A stretch of DNA of 61,449 nt, from positions 1 to 61,449 of the forward strand of contig JAGHZU010000024.1 of assembly GCA_017745235.1 (NCBI GenBank). The letters run 5' to 3'. Within the stretch, counting starts at the first letter, position 1; every line of letters starts with the position of its first letter. The notes under the pieces are model-generated. The model was not told the origin of the DNA. It ran no database searches and saw only the letters and a program-made list of their open reading frames with translations. Below, in pieces: positions 42,843-52,401 of the stretch. The translations under genes were made by a program, and so were the position numbers. The stretch is from Caulobacter sp. Its GTDB lineage: Bacteria > Pseudomonadota > Alphaproteobacteria > Caulobacterales > Caulobacteraceae.

Positions 42843-43739
42843 TTGGATTCGTTTCCCGCCTACTTCCCCCTGGCTGGCCGCAAGGTCGTGATCGCCGGGC
42901 GCGGCGAAGCCGCCGAAGCCAAGGCCCGCCTCTTCGACGGCTCGCCCGCCGCCCTGGTGCGGCTGGACGGGCCCGCGGCCTTCCTGCCGGGCTCGTACGT
43001 GGGAGCGGTGCTGGCCTTCGTGGCCGGCGAGGACGAGGTGTTCCTGCAGGCCGCGGCCCAGGCGGCGCGGGCGGCGCGGGTGCTGGTCAACGTCGTCGAC
43101 AAGCCGGCCATGAGCGACTTCAACACCCCCGCCGTGATCGACCGGGGCGAGGTGGTGGCGGCCATCGGCACGGGCGGCGCGGCGCCGGTGCTAGCCACCA
43201 AGCTGCGCAACGACATCGAGGCGCAGGTGCCTGAAGGTGCGGGACGGGTCGCGGCCCTGTTGCGCCGGTTTCAGGATGAAGTGCGCGGGGCCCTGCCGGC
43301 CCTGCACGAGCGCCGGGCCTTCCTGCGCGACGCCCTGGCTGGCGAAGCCGCCCAGGCGGCGATGGCCGGAGACATGGAGACGGCCGGGCGCCTGTTCCGC
43401 GAGGCCCTGGCCAAGGGCGTGGGCCGCGAGGGCAAGGTGCGGTTCATCGCCGGCAAGGGTCCGTCCGATCTGTTGACCCTGCGAGCGGTCCGCGCCCTGG
43501 GCGCGGCTGACGTCCTGGCGGCCGACGAGGAGGCCGATCCCGAGATCGTCCGCATGGCCCGGCGTGACGTCCACCGCCTGGCGCCCGGCGAGGCCACCGC
43601 CGAACGGCTGATCGCCCTGACCCAGGACGGCAAGCAGGTGGTGCGCCTGGTGGCGGCCCCGATCGATCCGGCGGTCATCCAGGCCCTGGCGGCCGCCTCG
43701 GTCCCGGTCGAGGTGCTGATGGCCGCCCCCGCCGGCTGA
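42843..43739 (+). CDS. Siroheme synthase-like protein (CysG N-part, reduced methylase domain)
   Basis: The 298-residue protein uses a TTG start. Residues 1-115 form the precorrin-2 dehydrogenase NAD domain (FPLAGRKVVIAGRGEAAEAKA, then NVVDKPAMSDFNTPAVIDRGE). Residues ~115-200 are the ferrochelatase/dimer part (GTGGAAPVLATKLRNDIE). The last ~95 residues align in pattern with the uroporphyrinogen methyltransferase start (FIAGKGPSDLLTLRAVRALGAADV). That domain is shortened from ~240 residues, and its GDPF-type SAM core is replaced by VRLVAAPIDPAVI. It likely makes siroheme from precorrin-2, with methylation done elsewhere. Confidence 0.85.
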   Translation: MDSFPAYFPLAGRKVVIAGRGEAAEAKARLFDGSPAALVRLDGPAAFLPGSYVGAVLAFVAGEDEVFLQAAAQAARAARVLVNVVDKPAMSDFNTPAVIDRGEVVAAIGTGGAAPVLATKLRNDIEAQVPEGAGRVAALLRRFQDEVRGALPALHERRAFLRDALAGEAAQAAMAGDMETAGRLFREALAKGVGREGKVRFIAGKGPSDLLTLRAVRALGAADVLAADEEADPEIVRMARRDVHRLAPGEATAERLIALTQDGKQVVRLVAAPIDPAVIQALAAASVPVEVLMAAPAG

Positions 43740-43742
43740 CGC

Positions 43743-45407
43743 CTATTCGTCCAGCGGCCGGCCCCGGGTCTCGGGCAGCAGGAACAGGGTCGTCAGGACA
43801 CTGATCAGCGTGAAGAGCACCGGATACCAGAGCCCCGCATAGATATCGCCCACCGCCGCGACGATGGCGAAGGCGCTGAACGGAACGAAGCCGCCGATCC
43901 AGCCCGTGCCGATGTGATAGGGCAGCGACAGGGCGGTGTAGCGCACCCGGGTCGGGAACAGCTCGACCAGGGCCGCCGCCAGCGGGCCGTAGAGGGCTGT
44001 GGCCCCGATCACGAACACCAGCAGCACGCCGAACAGGCCCCACCAGTTGACGCGCGCCGGATCGGCCTTGGCAGGATAGCCCGCCTTGGCCAGGGCGGCC
44101 TTGATCTCGGCCTCGCCGGCGGCCTTCGCCGCCTTGGCCTCCTTGGGCGGCAGGCCCTTGGCGCTGCGAGAGACGATGCGCGTCTCGCCGACCTCAACCA
44201 CCGCCGCCGAGCCGGCGGGACCAGCTTGATTGGCGTAGGAGATCCCGGCGTTGGCCAGGGCGCTCTTGGCGATGTCGCACGACGAGACGAAGGCGGCCTT
44301 GCCGATGGGGTCGAACTGCAGGGCGCAGTCGGCGGGATCAGCGGTGACGGTGACCGGCGCCCTGGCCGAGGCCTCCGCCAGCGCCGGATTGGCGGTCCGC
44401 TCCAGCAGATGGAAGCCAGGGAAGTAGAACACCAGGACCAGGGTCATGCCGCCCAGCATCACCGGCTTCCGGCCGATCTTGTCCGACAGCCAGCCGAAGA
44501 CGACGTAGAGCACCGCGCTGACCGCCGCGGCGGCCATCATCAGGCCGTTGATCGTGCCTGGCGCGACCTTGAGGAACTTCTCCAGGAAGGTCTGGATGTA
44601 GAAGAAGGTCGTGTACCAGACCGCTCCCTGGGCCGACATCATGGCGAAGAAGGCCAAAAGGACCAGCTTGAGGTTCTTCCACTGGCCGAACGCCTCCGCG
44701 TAGGGCGCCTTGGATTCCGCGCCCTCCTGCTTCATGCGGGCGAAGGTCGGGCTTTCGCTGAGCTTCAGGCGCATCCAGACCGAGACCGCCAGCAGGCCGA
44801 TCGAGACGGCGAAGGGAATCCGCCAGCCCCAGGCGTCGAAGGCCTCGGGTCCGGCCGCGCCGCCCAGCACCCAGCGGGTCGCCAGGATGACCAGGAGCGC
44901 GGCGAAGAGCCCCAGCGACGCCGAGCTCTGCACCCAGGCGGTCGATCGGCCCCGCTCGCCAGGCGGCGAGTGCTCGGCCACGTAGATCGCGGCCCCGCCG
45001 TACTCGCCGCCCAAGGCGAAGCCCTGCACGCAACGCAGCAGGATCAGCAGGATCGGCGAGATGATCCCTACCTGCTGGTAGGTGGGCAGGAGCGCGATGG
45101 CGAAGGTGGCGCCGCCCATCAGCAGCACCGTGGCCAGGAACGCGCCCTTGCGGCCGGCCTGGTCGCCGATCTTGCCGAACACCAGCGCGCCCAGCGGCCG
45201 GAAAGCAAAGCCCACCCCGAACAGGGCCAGGGCCGCCACATAGCCGGCGGTGTCGGAGAGGCCCGTGAAAAAGGTCTTGGAGATGACCTGGGCCAGGCTT
45301 CCGAAGATGAAGAAGTCGTACCACTCGAACGCCGTGCCCGCCGACGAGGCCGCCACCACCGTGCGCATCGAGGCGCGATCTCCCGCAGCCTGGACCTGAG
45401 CCGTCAT
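43743..45407 (-). CDS. MHS-family MFS transporter
   Basis: The 554-residue permease belongs to the metabolite:H+ symporter group. It begins AGTAFEWYDFFIFG, has GKIGDQAGRKGAFL between helices 2 and 3, and GEYGGAAIYVAEHSPPGERG. A hydrophilic block of about 105 residues (about 340-445, containing two Cys: ADCALQFDP and SSCDIAKSAL) is inserted in the second half, probably periplasmic. Helices resume at WWGLFGVLLVFVIGATALYG. The insertion is shared, to my recollection, by a subset of alphaproteobacterial MHS carriers. Substrate, perhaps a carboxylate, is unknown. Confidence 0.88.
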   Translation of the reverse strand: MTAQVQAAGDRASMRTVVAASSAGTAFEWYDFFIFGSLAQVISKTFFTGLSDTAGYVAALALFGVGFAFRPLGALVFGKIGDQAGRKGAFLATVLLMGGATFAIALLPTYQQVGIISPILLILLRCVQGFALGGEYGGAAIYVAEHSPPGERGRSTAWVQSSASLGLFAALLVILATRWVLGGAAGPEAFDAWGWRIPFAVSIGLLAVSVWMRLKLSESPTFARMKQEGAESKAPYAEAFGQWKNLKLVLLAFFAMMSAQGAVWYTTFFYIQTFLEKFLKVAPGTINGLMMAAAAVSAVLYVVFGWLSDKIGRKPVMLGGMTLVLVFYFPGFHLLERTANPALAEASARAPVTVTADPADCALQFDPIGKAAFVSSCDIAKSALANAGISYANQAGPAGSAAVVEVGETRIVSRSAKGLPPKEAKAAKAAGEAEIKAALAKAGYPAKADPARVNWWGLFGVLLVFVIGATALYGPLAAALVELFPTRVRYTALSLPYHIGTGWIGGFVPFSAFAIVAAVGDIYAGLWYPVLFTLISVLTTLFLLPETRGRPLDE

Positions 45408-45471
45408 GCGCCGATTTCCCCCTGTGTGGTTGGGGCAGAGATAACGCGCTTCCGACGATCGAGGAAAGGCC

Positions 45472-48171
45472 TCAGGCCACGGCCGCCTCGTCGACCGCGT
45501 CGGACGTCGCCAGGCGGACGATTTCGCCGATCAGGGCGGATGGCACGATCGGCTTGGCCGCAACCCCGTTCATGCCGGCGGCCAGATAGGCGGCGCGCTG
45601 GTGCGACATGACGTTGGCGGTCAGGGCGATGATCGGCGTGCGACCCGACGCGCCGTTCAGCGCCCGGATGCGGCGGGCGGCCTCCAGCCCGTCGATGCCG
45701 GGCATCTGCACGTCCATCAGGACCAGGTCGAAGCCGCGCGTGGCCGCGGCCACCCCGGCCAGGCCGTCGTCGGCGGTCTCCACCTCCGCACCCAGCTGCT
45801 CGAGGATGCGGCGGGCGACCAGGCGGTTGGTGGCGTTGTCCTCGACCACCAGGATCCGCAGACCGGTCAGCAGATCCTCGGCCATGGCCTCGTCCCGGGC
45901 GCGAGCTCTGGCCGGCGGGGCGGCGATGGTCAGGACGAAGGTCGAGCCCACGCCCTCGCGAGACTGGAAGCGGACTTCCCCGCCCATCACCTCGGCCAGG
46001 CGGCGGGTGATGGCCAGGCCCAGGCCCGAACCGCCGAAGCGACGAGTGGTGCTGGCGTCGGCCTGCTGGAAGCGTTCGAACAGGCGCCCTTGCGCCTCGG
46101 CGGCGATGCCCACGCCGGTGTCGGTCACCTCGAAGGCGATCGTGTCCTCGTCCTCCAGGCGGCGGACCCGCAGGGTGACCGAGCCCTTGAGCGTGAACTT
46201 CACGGCGTTGCCGATCAGGTTGAACAGCGCCTGGCGCAGGCGCGAGGGGTCGGTGAGGATCAGGCCGTGATCCGGCGCGTCGACCACCAGGGCCAGCCCC
46301 TTGTGTTCGGCCTGGGCGCGCAGCAGCCGGGCCACGCTGTGGGCCAGCTCGCTGGGGTCGACCGCCTCGCGCGTCACTTCCAGACGGCCGGCCTCGATGC
46401 GCGACAGGTCGATCACGTCGTCCAGCAGGGTCGAGAGCATGCGCCCGCAGGCCAGGGCCTCGCCCAGCAGATGATCGGCGTCGCCGGGCAGCTTCTCGCG
46501 CTTGAGCAGATGCATCACCCCCAGCACCCCGTTCATCGGCGTGCGGATCTCGTGGCTCATATTGGCCAGGAACTGGGCCTTGGCCTCGTTGGCGGCCTGG
46601 GCGGCGCGCTCGGCCTCGACCAGGGCCAGCTCGGCCTTCTTCTTCTCGTCGATGTCGAGGATCAGGCCGAACGCCTTGCGGACCCGGCCTGAAGCGTCCA
46701 GCCGCAGCTCGTGGAAGATGCGGATCCACCGGGCGTCGCCCTCGGGCGTGATCACCCGCACGTCGAACGAGCGGCCGCGCGATCCCCGATCCTGGCCCTG
46801 CCAGGCGCCGGCGGCGGCGTAGACGGCGGCGACGTCATCGGGATGGATCATCGGCCAGACGGCGCTGCGCACGTCCTCGTAGGTGACCCGGCGGCCCAGG
46901 ATGCGGTGGAATTCGGGCGAGCCCCAGAAGGCCTTGGCGTGGTGGTCGATCTCGTAGACCCCGGCTTGGGCCGCGCCCAGGGCCACACGCAGCCGTCGGG
47001 CGTTGGCGCGGGCTTCGCGCCGGGCCGCCGACAGCGCCGTGACGTCGTCCATGTAGGTGATGACGCCGGCGATCTCGCCCGAGGCGTCGCGCCAGGGGCG
47101 GGCTTCCCAGCGCAGGGTGTGGGTTCGGCCATGGCCGTCGTGCAACTGGTCCTCGCGGCGCACCACGGTGTGGCCGGTCAGGGCCCGCTCCACCGCCGCC
47201 ACGAACCGCCGCCGAGTTCCGTAAGTCAGCTCGTGCAGGGTGCGGCCGATCACCTGCTGCTCGCTGGCCTGGAAGATTTCCAGGAACCGCGGGCTCACCA
47301 CCATCAGCCGAAGGTCGCGGTCGTAGAGGGCCACCGCGAACGGCGCCTCCTCCACCAGCTTGCGCGCCTGGCGCTCGGCCCAGACGGCCGCGTCACGGGT
47401 GCGGACCACATCGGTGACGTTTTGCGAGATGCCCTTCAGGGCGAACATCCCGCCGGGCCGGGCCTCTGTGCGGAAGGTGGCGCGATAGGTGAACCACTGG
47501 TCGTCGGCCCCGCGCAGGCGGTGCTCGAACGAACCGCCCTCGCCCGTGCGGATGGCCCGCTCGAACAGGGCCCGCAGGTCGTCGCGCTCGCCGTCGTCGA
47601 GCCGGGCGTAGAAGCCTTCCGGGCGGGCCACGTCCTCCGGGCTCAGGCCCGTGGCGGCCAGGATGTCGCGCGACCACTCCACCCGCTGCTCCAGCGGCTC
47701 GTAACTCCAGACGCCGATGCCGGCGGCCGAGGCCAGGAGCTCGCGGGTGTGGCGGGCCGTGGCCAGCTCGGCCCGGCGGGCGACCTCGGCGGTGACGTCG
47801 CGCAGCGTGCCGACCATTTCGCCGTTGGGACCCAGGCGCGACTGGTTCTCCAGCCAGACCCAGCCGCCGTCCTTGCAGGACACCCGCAGGCGGTGATTGG
47901 CCTCGCCCAGGGCGCGGATCCGGCGCGAGGCCTCGAGGAAGTCGGCGTGGCTGTCCGCGTGAACGAAATTCAGGGTGGGACGGCCGATCAGTTCCTCGGC
48001 GGTCCAGCCGGTGACGCGCGTCCAGGCCGGATTGACGGCGACGAAGCGGCCCTCGACCACCACGGCGAACAGGTCATGCGAGTTTTCGAAGAACCAGCGC
48101 GCGCTCTCGACGTCGCTGAGCCGGGCGGACGCAATGGCGCGGTCTGCGGGCGTTGTCGGCTGCGGGGGCAT
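45472..48171 (-). CDS. Hybrid sensor histidine kinase with four PAS domains
   Basis: The 899-residue soluble kinase has no transmembrane segment. Four PAS-type sensors lie at about 20-135, 145-255, 270-380 and 395-510. The HisKA box has His540 in SHEIRTPMNG. The ATPase domain has NLIGNAVKFT, DTGVGIA and GGSGLGLAI. A C-terminal receiver domain has VEDNATN and phospho-acceptor Asp820 in LVLMDVQMPG, with the conserved Lys in AAKPIVP. The phosphorelay must continue to a histidine phosphotransferase elsewhere, since no response regulator or HPt gene adjoins. The signal is unknown; a cytoplasmic or redox cue is likely. Confidence 0.94.
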   Translation of the reverse strand: MPPQPTTPADRAIASARLSDVESARWFFENSHDLFAVVVEGRFVAVNPAWTRVTGWTAEELIGRPTLNFVHADSHADFLEASRRIRALGEANHRLRVSCKDGGWVWLENQSRLGPNGEMVGTLRDVTAEVARRAELATARHTRELLASAAGIGVWSYEPLEQRVEWSRDILAATGLSPEDVARPEGFYARLDDGERDDLRALFERAIRTGEGGSFEHRLRGADDQWFTYRATFRTEARPGGMFALKGISQNVTDVVRTRDAAVWAERQARKLVEEAPFAVALYDRDLRLMVVSPRFLEIFQASEQQVIGRTLHELTYGTRRRFVAAVERALTGHTVVRREDQLHDGHGRTHTLRWEARPWRDASGEIAGVITYMDDVTALSAARREARANARRLRVALGAAQAGVYEIDHHAKAFWGSPEFHRILGRRVTYEDVRSAVWPMIHPDDVAAVYAAAGAWQGQDRGSRGRSFDVRVITPEGDARWIRIFHELRLDASGRVRKAFGLILDIDEKKKAELALVEAERAAQAANEAKAQFLANMSHEIRTPMNGVLGVMHLLKREKLPGDADHLLGEALACGRMLSTLLDDVIDLSRIEAGRLEVTREAVDPSELAHSVARLLRAQAEHKGLALVVDAPDHGLILTDPSRLRQALFNLIGNAVKFTLKGSVTLRVRRLEDEDTIAFEVTDTGVGIAAEAQGRLFERFQQADASTTRRFGGSGLGLAITRRLAEVMGGEVRFQSREGVGSTFVLTIAAPPARARARDEAMAEDLLTGLRILVVEDNATNRLVARRILEQLGAEVETADDGLAGVAAATRGFDLVLMDVQMPGIDGLEAARRIRALNGASGRTPIIALTANVMSHQRAAYLAAGMNGVAAKPIVPSALIGEIVRLATSDAVDEAAVA

Positions 48172-48262
48172 CGCGACTCCGGCGTGTGGATCGCGCGATC
48201 GTGGAGCCTCAACGGTAAACTTATGGTTGGCGCCGCGACATTTCGTCCACCCCCGCGTGGCC

Positions 48263-48946
48263 TCAGACCTCGGCCCACATCCGCAGCAGGTTGTGATAGG
48301 TCCCGGTCAGCGACAGCACCGACGGATCGGTGGGGCCCAATGCGCTCGAAAGGCGCTGGATCGACACGTCCAGGTCCAGCAGCAGGCCGCGCCTGGCGTC
48401 GTCACGCACCAGGCTCTGGATCCAGAAGAAGCTGGCCGTGCGCGCGCCGCGCGTCACCTCGGTTACGTGGTGCAGACTGGAAGCCGGATAGAGGATGGCC
48501 GAACCCGCCGCCAGCTTGACCATGTGGCTGCCATAGGCGTCCTCGACCACAAGTTCGCCCCCGTCATAGTCGTCGGGATCGCTGAGGAACACGGTGATCG
48601 ACAAGTCGGTGCGCAGGGTCGCGCCCGTCACCGGATCGCGGCGGATGGAATTGTCGACATGGTCGCCGAAGCCCATGCCCACGCCGTAGCGGTTGAACAG
48701 CGGCGTCAGGATGACCTTGGGCAGGGCCGCCGACACGAACAGCGGATCGGCTTGCAGCGCGGCCAGGATGATCGCTCCCGCCTCCCGGGCGGCGGATCCG
48801 TCCTGGGGCAGCTGCAGGTTGTTCTTGGCCAGGGCCGCCTGATGCCCCGAGGTGGCGTTGCCGTCGATCCATTCGGCCGCGTCGAGCACCGCCCGGCAAT
48901 GGGCCAGCTGTTCTGCGGTCAGGACATCGGGGATCTGGATCATCAT
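48263..48946 (-). CDS. piuC: PiuC/YbiX-type Fe(II)/2-oxoglutarate dioxygenase
   Basis: The 227-residue hydroxylase has the PKHD-type iron triad: His and Asp in [10 protein letters not shown], and His in SSLHHVTEV, with a 2-oxoglutarate-binding Arg expected in [10 protein letters not shown]. It lies 95 bp downstream of a TonB-dependent siderophore receptor on the same strand. This is the standard piuA-piuC/fiu-ybiX pairing for iron uptake via catechol-type compounds. Its precise substrate is not established even in the family. Confidence 0.92.
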   Translation of the reverse strand: MMIQIPDVLTAEQLAHCRAVLDAAEWIDGNATSGHQAALAKNNLQLPQDGSAAREAGAIILAALQADPLFVSAALPKVILTPLFNRYGVGMGFGDHVDNSIRRDPVTGATLRTDLSITVFLSDPDDYDGGELVVEDAYGSHMVKLAAGSAILYPASSLHHVTEVTRGARTASFFWIQSLVRDDARRGLLLDLDVSIQRLSSALGPTDPSVLSLTGTYHNLLRMWAEV

Positions 48947-49041
48947 GACCCCTGTCTCCTAGCAGATATGGCGCCGCCCGGGAGGGGCCTCTCCCAGGCG
49001 GCGCGTCCGAACGTCAATGATCGCTCCGGGGAGGAGAAGGA

Positions 49042-51414
49042 TCAGTACTTGACGTTCAGGGTCAGGATGGCCTGGCGGCCCGGCGCCGGATCGGCGTGGT
49101 GCACGCCGTTGGTGCGCATGATGTAGCGCTCGTCCGTCAGGTTCTGGACGTTCAGCTGCAGGTCGATCTTGGGATTGATCTGGTAGCTGGCGAAGGCGTC
49201 GAAGCGCCAGTAGTCGGGCGCGTAGATGCGGTTGGTCCCGCCGCCGGCGCCACCCTGATTGCCGCCGAAGCTCTTGGACACGTAGTAGGCCCCGCCGCCC
49301 AGCGACAGCGGACGGATGACCCGGTAAGTGGTGAACAAGGAGAAGGTGTTCTTGGGCGTGTTGGCCAGCGGGTCGCCCTGGTTGATGTTGACGACGGGAA
49401 CGCCCGCGCCCGGACCGGTGGTCGGAACCGTCACCGCGCCACGCACCAGTTCGCTGTCCATATAGGTATAGCCGCCAAAGGCTTGCCATTTCGGGGTGAT
49501 GTTGCCCGAAATGCCTAGCTCGACGCCCTTGACCTCGGTCTCACCGACCTGAGCGTACTTGTCGACGTCGATCAGGATCTGGGCGTTCTTGCGGGTAGTC
49601 TTGAAAACCGCGCCCGACAACGCCAGCGTGTCGTTGAACAGCGTCCACTTGCCGCCAGCCTCGAAGCTCTTGCTGTCCTCGGGCTCCAGCAGGTTGCCCG
49701 ACAGGTTTCCAGTGCCCACGGTGGTGCTGCCGTTCTGGTCGCCCGCCTGGACACCGGGAGGCGTCGAGGACGTGCCGTACGAGACATACAGGCTGGAGTG
49801 CTCGGTCGGTTTGTAGACCAGGCCGGCCTGGTAGTTGGTGAAGTCCCACGAACCGCTGCGGGCCGTGACTGTGCCGCCGCTGAACACGCCCTGGTTCTGG
49901 GTGAAGCTGGCCCAGTCGTAGCCCGAAGTCTCGTAGCTGTCGTGGCGCAGGCCCAGGTTCAGCAACCATTTCTCGCCGAACTTTATGGTGTCGAAGGCGT
50001 AGACCGCCGCGGTCTTGGTGATATTGCGGTTGGCTGGGCTGCGGTTGATGACGCCGGTCCAAGGATCCTTGTCGTTGGGCGCATAGACCAGGGTGCAGTC
50101 GCCGGCGCCCAGGCTGGCGGCCGTGGTGGCCGGCAGGTTGAAGCCGGCCGGGCAGGCCGAGCCCGAGGTGGTGTAGGTCGAATAGGTGGCGTTGCGGTTT
50201 TCCTCGCGGCTCAGTTCCAGGCCCAGGTCGAAGCTGTGGCTGATCGCGCCCGTCGTGAACTTGCCGTGGAAATCGGTGACCGCCGCAACGGTCTCGACCG
50301 GATTCCAGCGGGTCTTGGTGCCGCGCTTCATCCACCACTGGCCGTTGACCAGCTGGGCCGCGCCGCCGTCGCCCGGGTTGGTGACGATGTAGTCGTTGAG
50401 GGTCTTGGAGTAGCGCACGACCTGGCGGACGCCGTAGTCGTCGTTGATCTGATGCTCGAGCTGGATCGTGCCGATGTCGGCCTTGGTCTTCTGGTAGTCG
50501 CGCGAGCGCAGGCCGTAGAAGCTGCGACGGTCGACGTCCAGGATGCCCGAAGCCGTACGCGGCTGGGTCGTCTTGGTCATCAGCGGGATGCCGTAGTCGG
50601 GCATCTGGTTGGAATCGAGATGGTAATAGTCAAGCTTCAGCTGGGTGGGTCCGTTCAGGCCGAACACCACCGAGGGGGCGACGCCCCAGCGGTCGAAGTC
50701 GACGGCCTTGCGGCCGGGCGTGTTGCCCTGCGTGCCCAGCAGGTTGAGGCGCACGGCGACGCTGTCGTTGATCTGGTGGTTCACGTCGATCGTGGCGCGC
50801 ACGTACTCGTCGGTGCCCACGCCCAGCGAGCCGGCGGCGAAATCGTCAGCCTTGGCGCTCTTGGACGTCAGGTTGATGCTGCCGCCGCCCGAGCCGCGGC
50901 CGCTGTAGGCGCCGTCGGGGCCCTTGATCACCTCGACCTGCTCCAGGTCGAAGACCTCGCGGGTCTGGCCGCCGCTGTCGCGCACGCCATCGACGAAGAT
51001 GTTGTTGCCGCTGGCCTGGCCGCGGATGAACGGACGGTCGGCCAGGGGCTGGCCGCCCTCGCCCGCACCGAAGGTGATGCCCGGCGAGGTGCGCAGGATG
51101 TCCTGCAGCGAGGTCGCGGCGGTCTGCTGGATGATCTTCTGCGGGATCACCGTCACCGACTTGGGCGTGTCGACCAGCGGGGCGGTGAACTTGGGCGAGG
51201 AGACGGTCGCGGTCTTCTTGCCGTCGACCTGCACGCCGGAAACCTCGGTGGCGGCGGAGGTCGCCGCGGCCGTCGCCATCGGCGCCTCGGCGTCGGCCGC
51301 AAAGGCGTTGGGAGCGAGGGTCAGGCCGGCCACGCCGGCGACGGCGGCGGCCCCCAGGGCGCGACGAGCTTGGCTGCGGACGCCGGCGGCGCCGGGCTTA
51401 TAGGCTTTGGTCAT
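49042..51414 (-). CDS. TonB-dependent siderophore receptor
   Basis: The 790-residue outer-membrane receptor has a signal peptide ending ...TLAPNAFA (about residue 40). The plug domain begins near 70 (VDTPKSVTVIPQKIIQQTAA, then FIRGQASGNNIFVDGVRD, EVIKGPDGAYSGRGSGGGSI). A 22-strand barrel ends in an aromatic-type terminus, ILTLNVKY. The N-terminal stretch has no extended sigma-signalling domain. It resembles Fiu/PiuA receptors for catecholate iron complexes, supported by piuC downstream and a Fur-box-like site upstream. ATG 51414 is chosen because it starts at the signal peptide. Confidence 0.93.
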   Translation of the reverse strand: MTKAYKPGAAGVRSQARRALGAAAVAGVAGLTLAPNAFAADAEAPMATAAATSAATEVSGVQVDGKKTATVSSPKFTAPLVDTPKSVTVIPQKIIQQTAATSLQDILRTSPGITFGAGEGGQPLADRPFIRGQASGNNIFVDGVRDSGGQTREVFDLEQVEVIKGPDGAYSGRGSGGGSINLTSKSAKADDFAAGSLGVGTDEYVRATIDVNHQINDSVAVRLNLLGTQGNTPGRKAVDFDRWGVAPSVVFGLNGPTQLKLDYYHLDSNQMPDYGIPLMTKTTQPRTASGILDVDRRSFYGLRSRDYQKTKADIGTIQLEHQINDDYGVRQVVRYSKTLNDYIVTNPGDGGAAQLVNGQWWMKRGTKTRWNPVETVAAVTDFHGKFTTGAISHSFDLGLELSREENRNATYSTYTTSGSACPAGFNLPATTAASLGAGDCTLVYAPNDKDPWTGVINRSPANRNITKTAAVYAFDTIKFGEKWLLNLGLRHDSYETSGYDWASFTQNQGVFSGGTVTARSGSWDFTNYQAGLVYKPTEHSSLYVSYGTSSTPPGVQAGDQNGSTTVGTGNLSGNLLEPEDSKSFEAGGKWTLFNDTLALSGAVFKTTRKNAQILIDVDKYAQVGETEVKGVELGISGNITPKWQAFGGYTYMDSELVRGAVTVPTTGPGAGVPVVNINQGDPLANTPKNTFSLFTTYRVIRPLSLGGGAYYVSKSFGGNQGGAGGGTNRIYAPDYWRFDAFASYQINPKIDLQLNVQNLTDERYIMRTNGVHHADPAPGRQAILTLNVKY

Positions 51415-51499
51415 GGTTCTCGAAATCCCCAGCAGGCCGTCGGGGGAGCGCGGCCTTTTTCGTAATTGCGACGCGTTCTTATCTGGAGCGCCACAATCG

Positions 51500-51518
51500 C
51501 GCAATGATAATCGTTTGC
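51500..51518. promoter_or_regulatory. Fur-box candidate of the siderophore receptor
   Basis: CGCAATGATAATCGTTTGC matches the classical 19-bp Fur consensus at 13 of 19 positions, including an unbroken AATGATAATC core. It is a partial palindrome (GCAA...TTGC). It lies about 85 bp before the receptor start codon and about 150 bp from the divergent LysE gene. Iron repression of the receptor-piuC operon is the expected effect. Confidence 0.7.
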
Positions 51519-51664
51519 ATCACGCAATTTGCTCCACGAGCATCGACGGCGATGCGCGCTCGGGGCCGGATCGCGCGGCGGTCCAAAGACCCTCAACCTT
51601 CGCCATGAAGCGGTGTACACAGCCTCGCCCGCCCGACGGGCCGCGTCAGTTCGAGGAGTGCGCC

Positions 51665-52297
51665 ATGCCCGAAGCCAAGACTTGGATCGCCTTCACCCTG
51701 GTCTGCCTGGGGATGGCCCTGACGCCGGGCCCCAACATGATCTATCTGGTCAGCCGCTCGATCTGCCAGGGACGCTGGGCGGGGATCGTGTCGCTCGTCG
51801 GCACGGCGGCGGGCTTCATCGTCTATCTGGTCTGCGCCTCGCTGGGCATCACCGCCCTGCTGATGGCCGCCCCGATCGCTTACGACATCCTGCGCTTCGG
51901 CGGGGCGCTCTACCTGCTGTGGCTGGCCTGGCAGGCGATCAGGCCGGGCGGCGCCTCGCCGTTCCAGGTGCGAGAACTGCCCAAGGACAGCCCGGCCAAG
52001 CTGATCGGCATGGGCTTCCTGACCAACCTGCTGAACCCCAAGGCCGCGATGCTGTACCTGTCGCTGCTGCCGCAGTTCATCGACCCGCACCACGGCCAGG
52101 TCCTGACCCAATCTCTGGCCCTGGGCTTCACCCAGATCTTCGTCAGCCTGAGCGTCAACGGCTGCATCTGCCTGGCGGCGGGCACGATCGCGGGTTTCCT
52201 GGCCACCCGCCCCAGCTTCGCCCTGGTCCAGCGCTGGCTGATGGCCACGGTGCTGGGCGGCCTGGCCGTGCGGATGGCCACCGAGGCGCGGCGGTAG
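51665..52297 (+). CDS. LysE/RhtB-family amino-acid exporter
   Basis: The 210-residue inner-membrane protein has about six hydrophobic segments. The family signature is FTLVCLGMALTPGPNMIYLV near the start, with the long QGRWAGIVSLVGTAAGFIVY helix. FLTNLLNPKAAMLYLSLLPQF also follows the LysE pattern. Such proteins export amino acids or related small metabolites. ATG 51665 has CGAGGAG upstream. It is divergent from the receptor across a 250-bp gap and converges on pnp. The substrate is not predictable. Confidence 0.9.
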   Translation: MPEAKTWIAFTLVCLGMALTPGPNMIYLVSRSICQGRWAGIVSLVGTAAGFIVYLVCASLGITALLMAAPIAYDILRFGGALYLLWLAWQAIRPGGASPFQVRELPKDSPAKLIGMGFLTNLLNPKAAMLYLSLLPQFIDPHHGQVLTQSLALGFTQIFVSLSVNGCICLAAGTIAGFLATRPSFALVQRWLMATVLGGLAVRMATEARR

Positions 52298-52336
52298 GCT
52301 CACGACGCCAGCGGCGCGGGCGGTCAAACCCGCCCG

Positions 52337-52380
52337 AACGCAAAACGGGCGGCCCCTTTCGGAGCCGCCCGCTGCGTTTC
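52337..52380. terminator. Hairpin between lysE-like gene and pnp
   Basis: CGGGCGGC (52346-52353) pairs with GCCGCCCG (52364-52371). An outer AACGCA/TGCGTT helix extends the stem. It lies between convergent stop codons and probably serves both transcripts. The T-run is short on both strands. Confidence 0.65.
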
Positions 52381-52401
52381 AGGTCGCCCTGAAGTCCGTC
52401 A

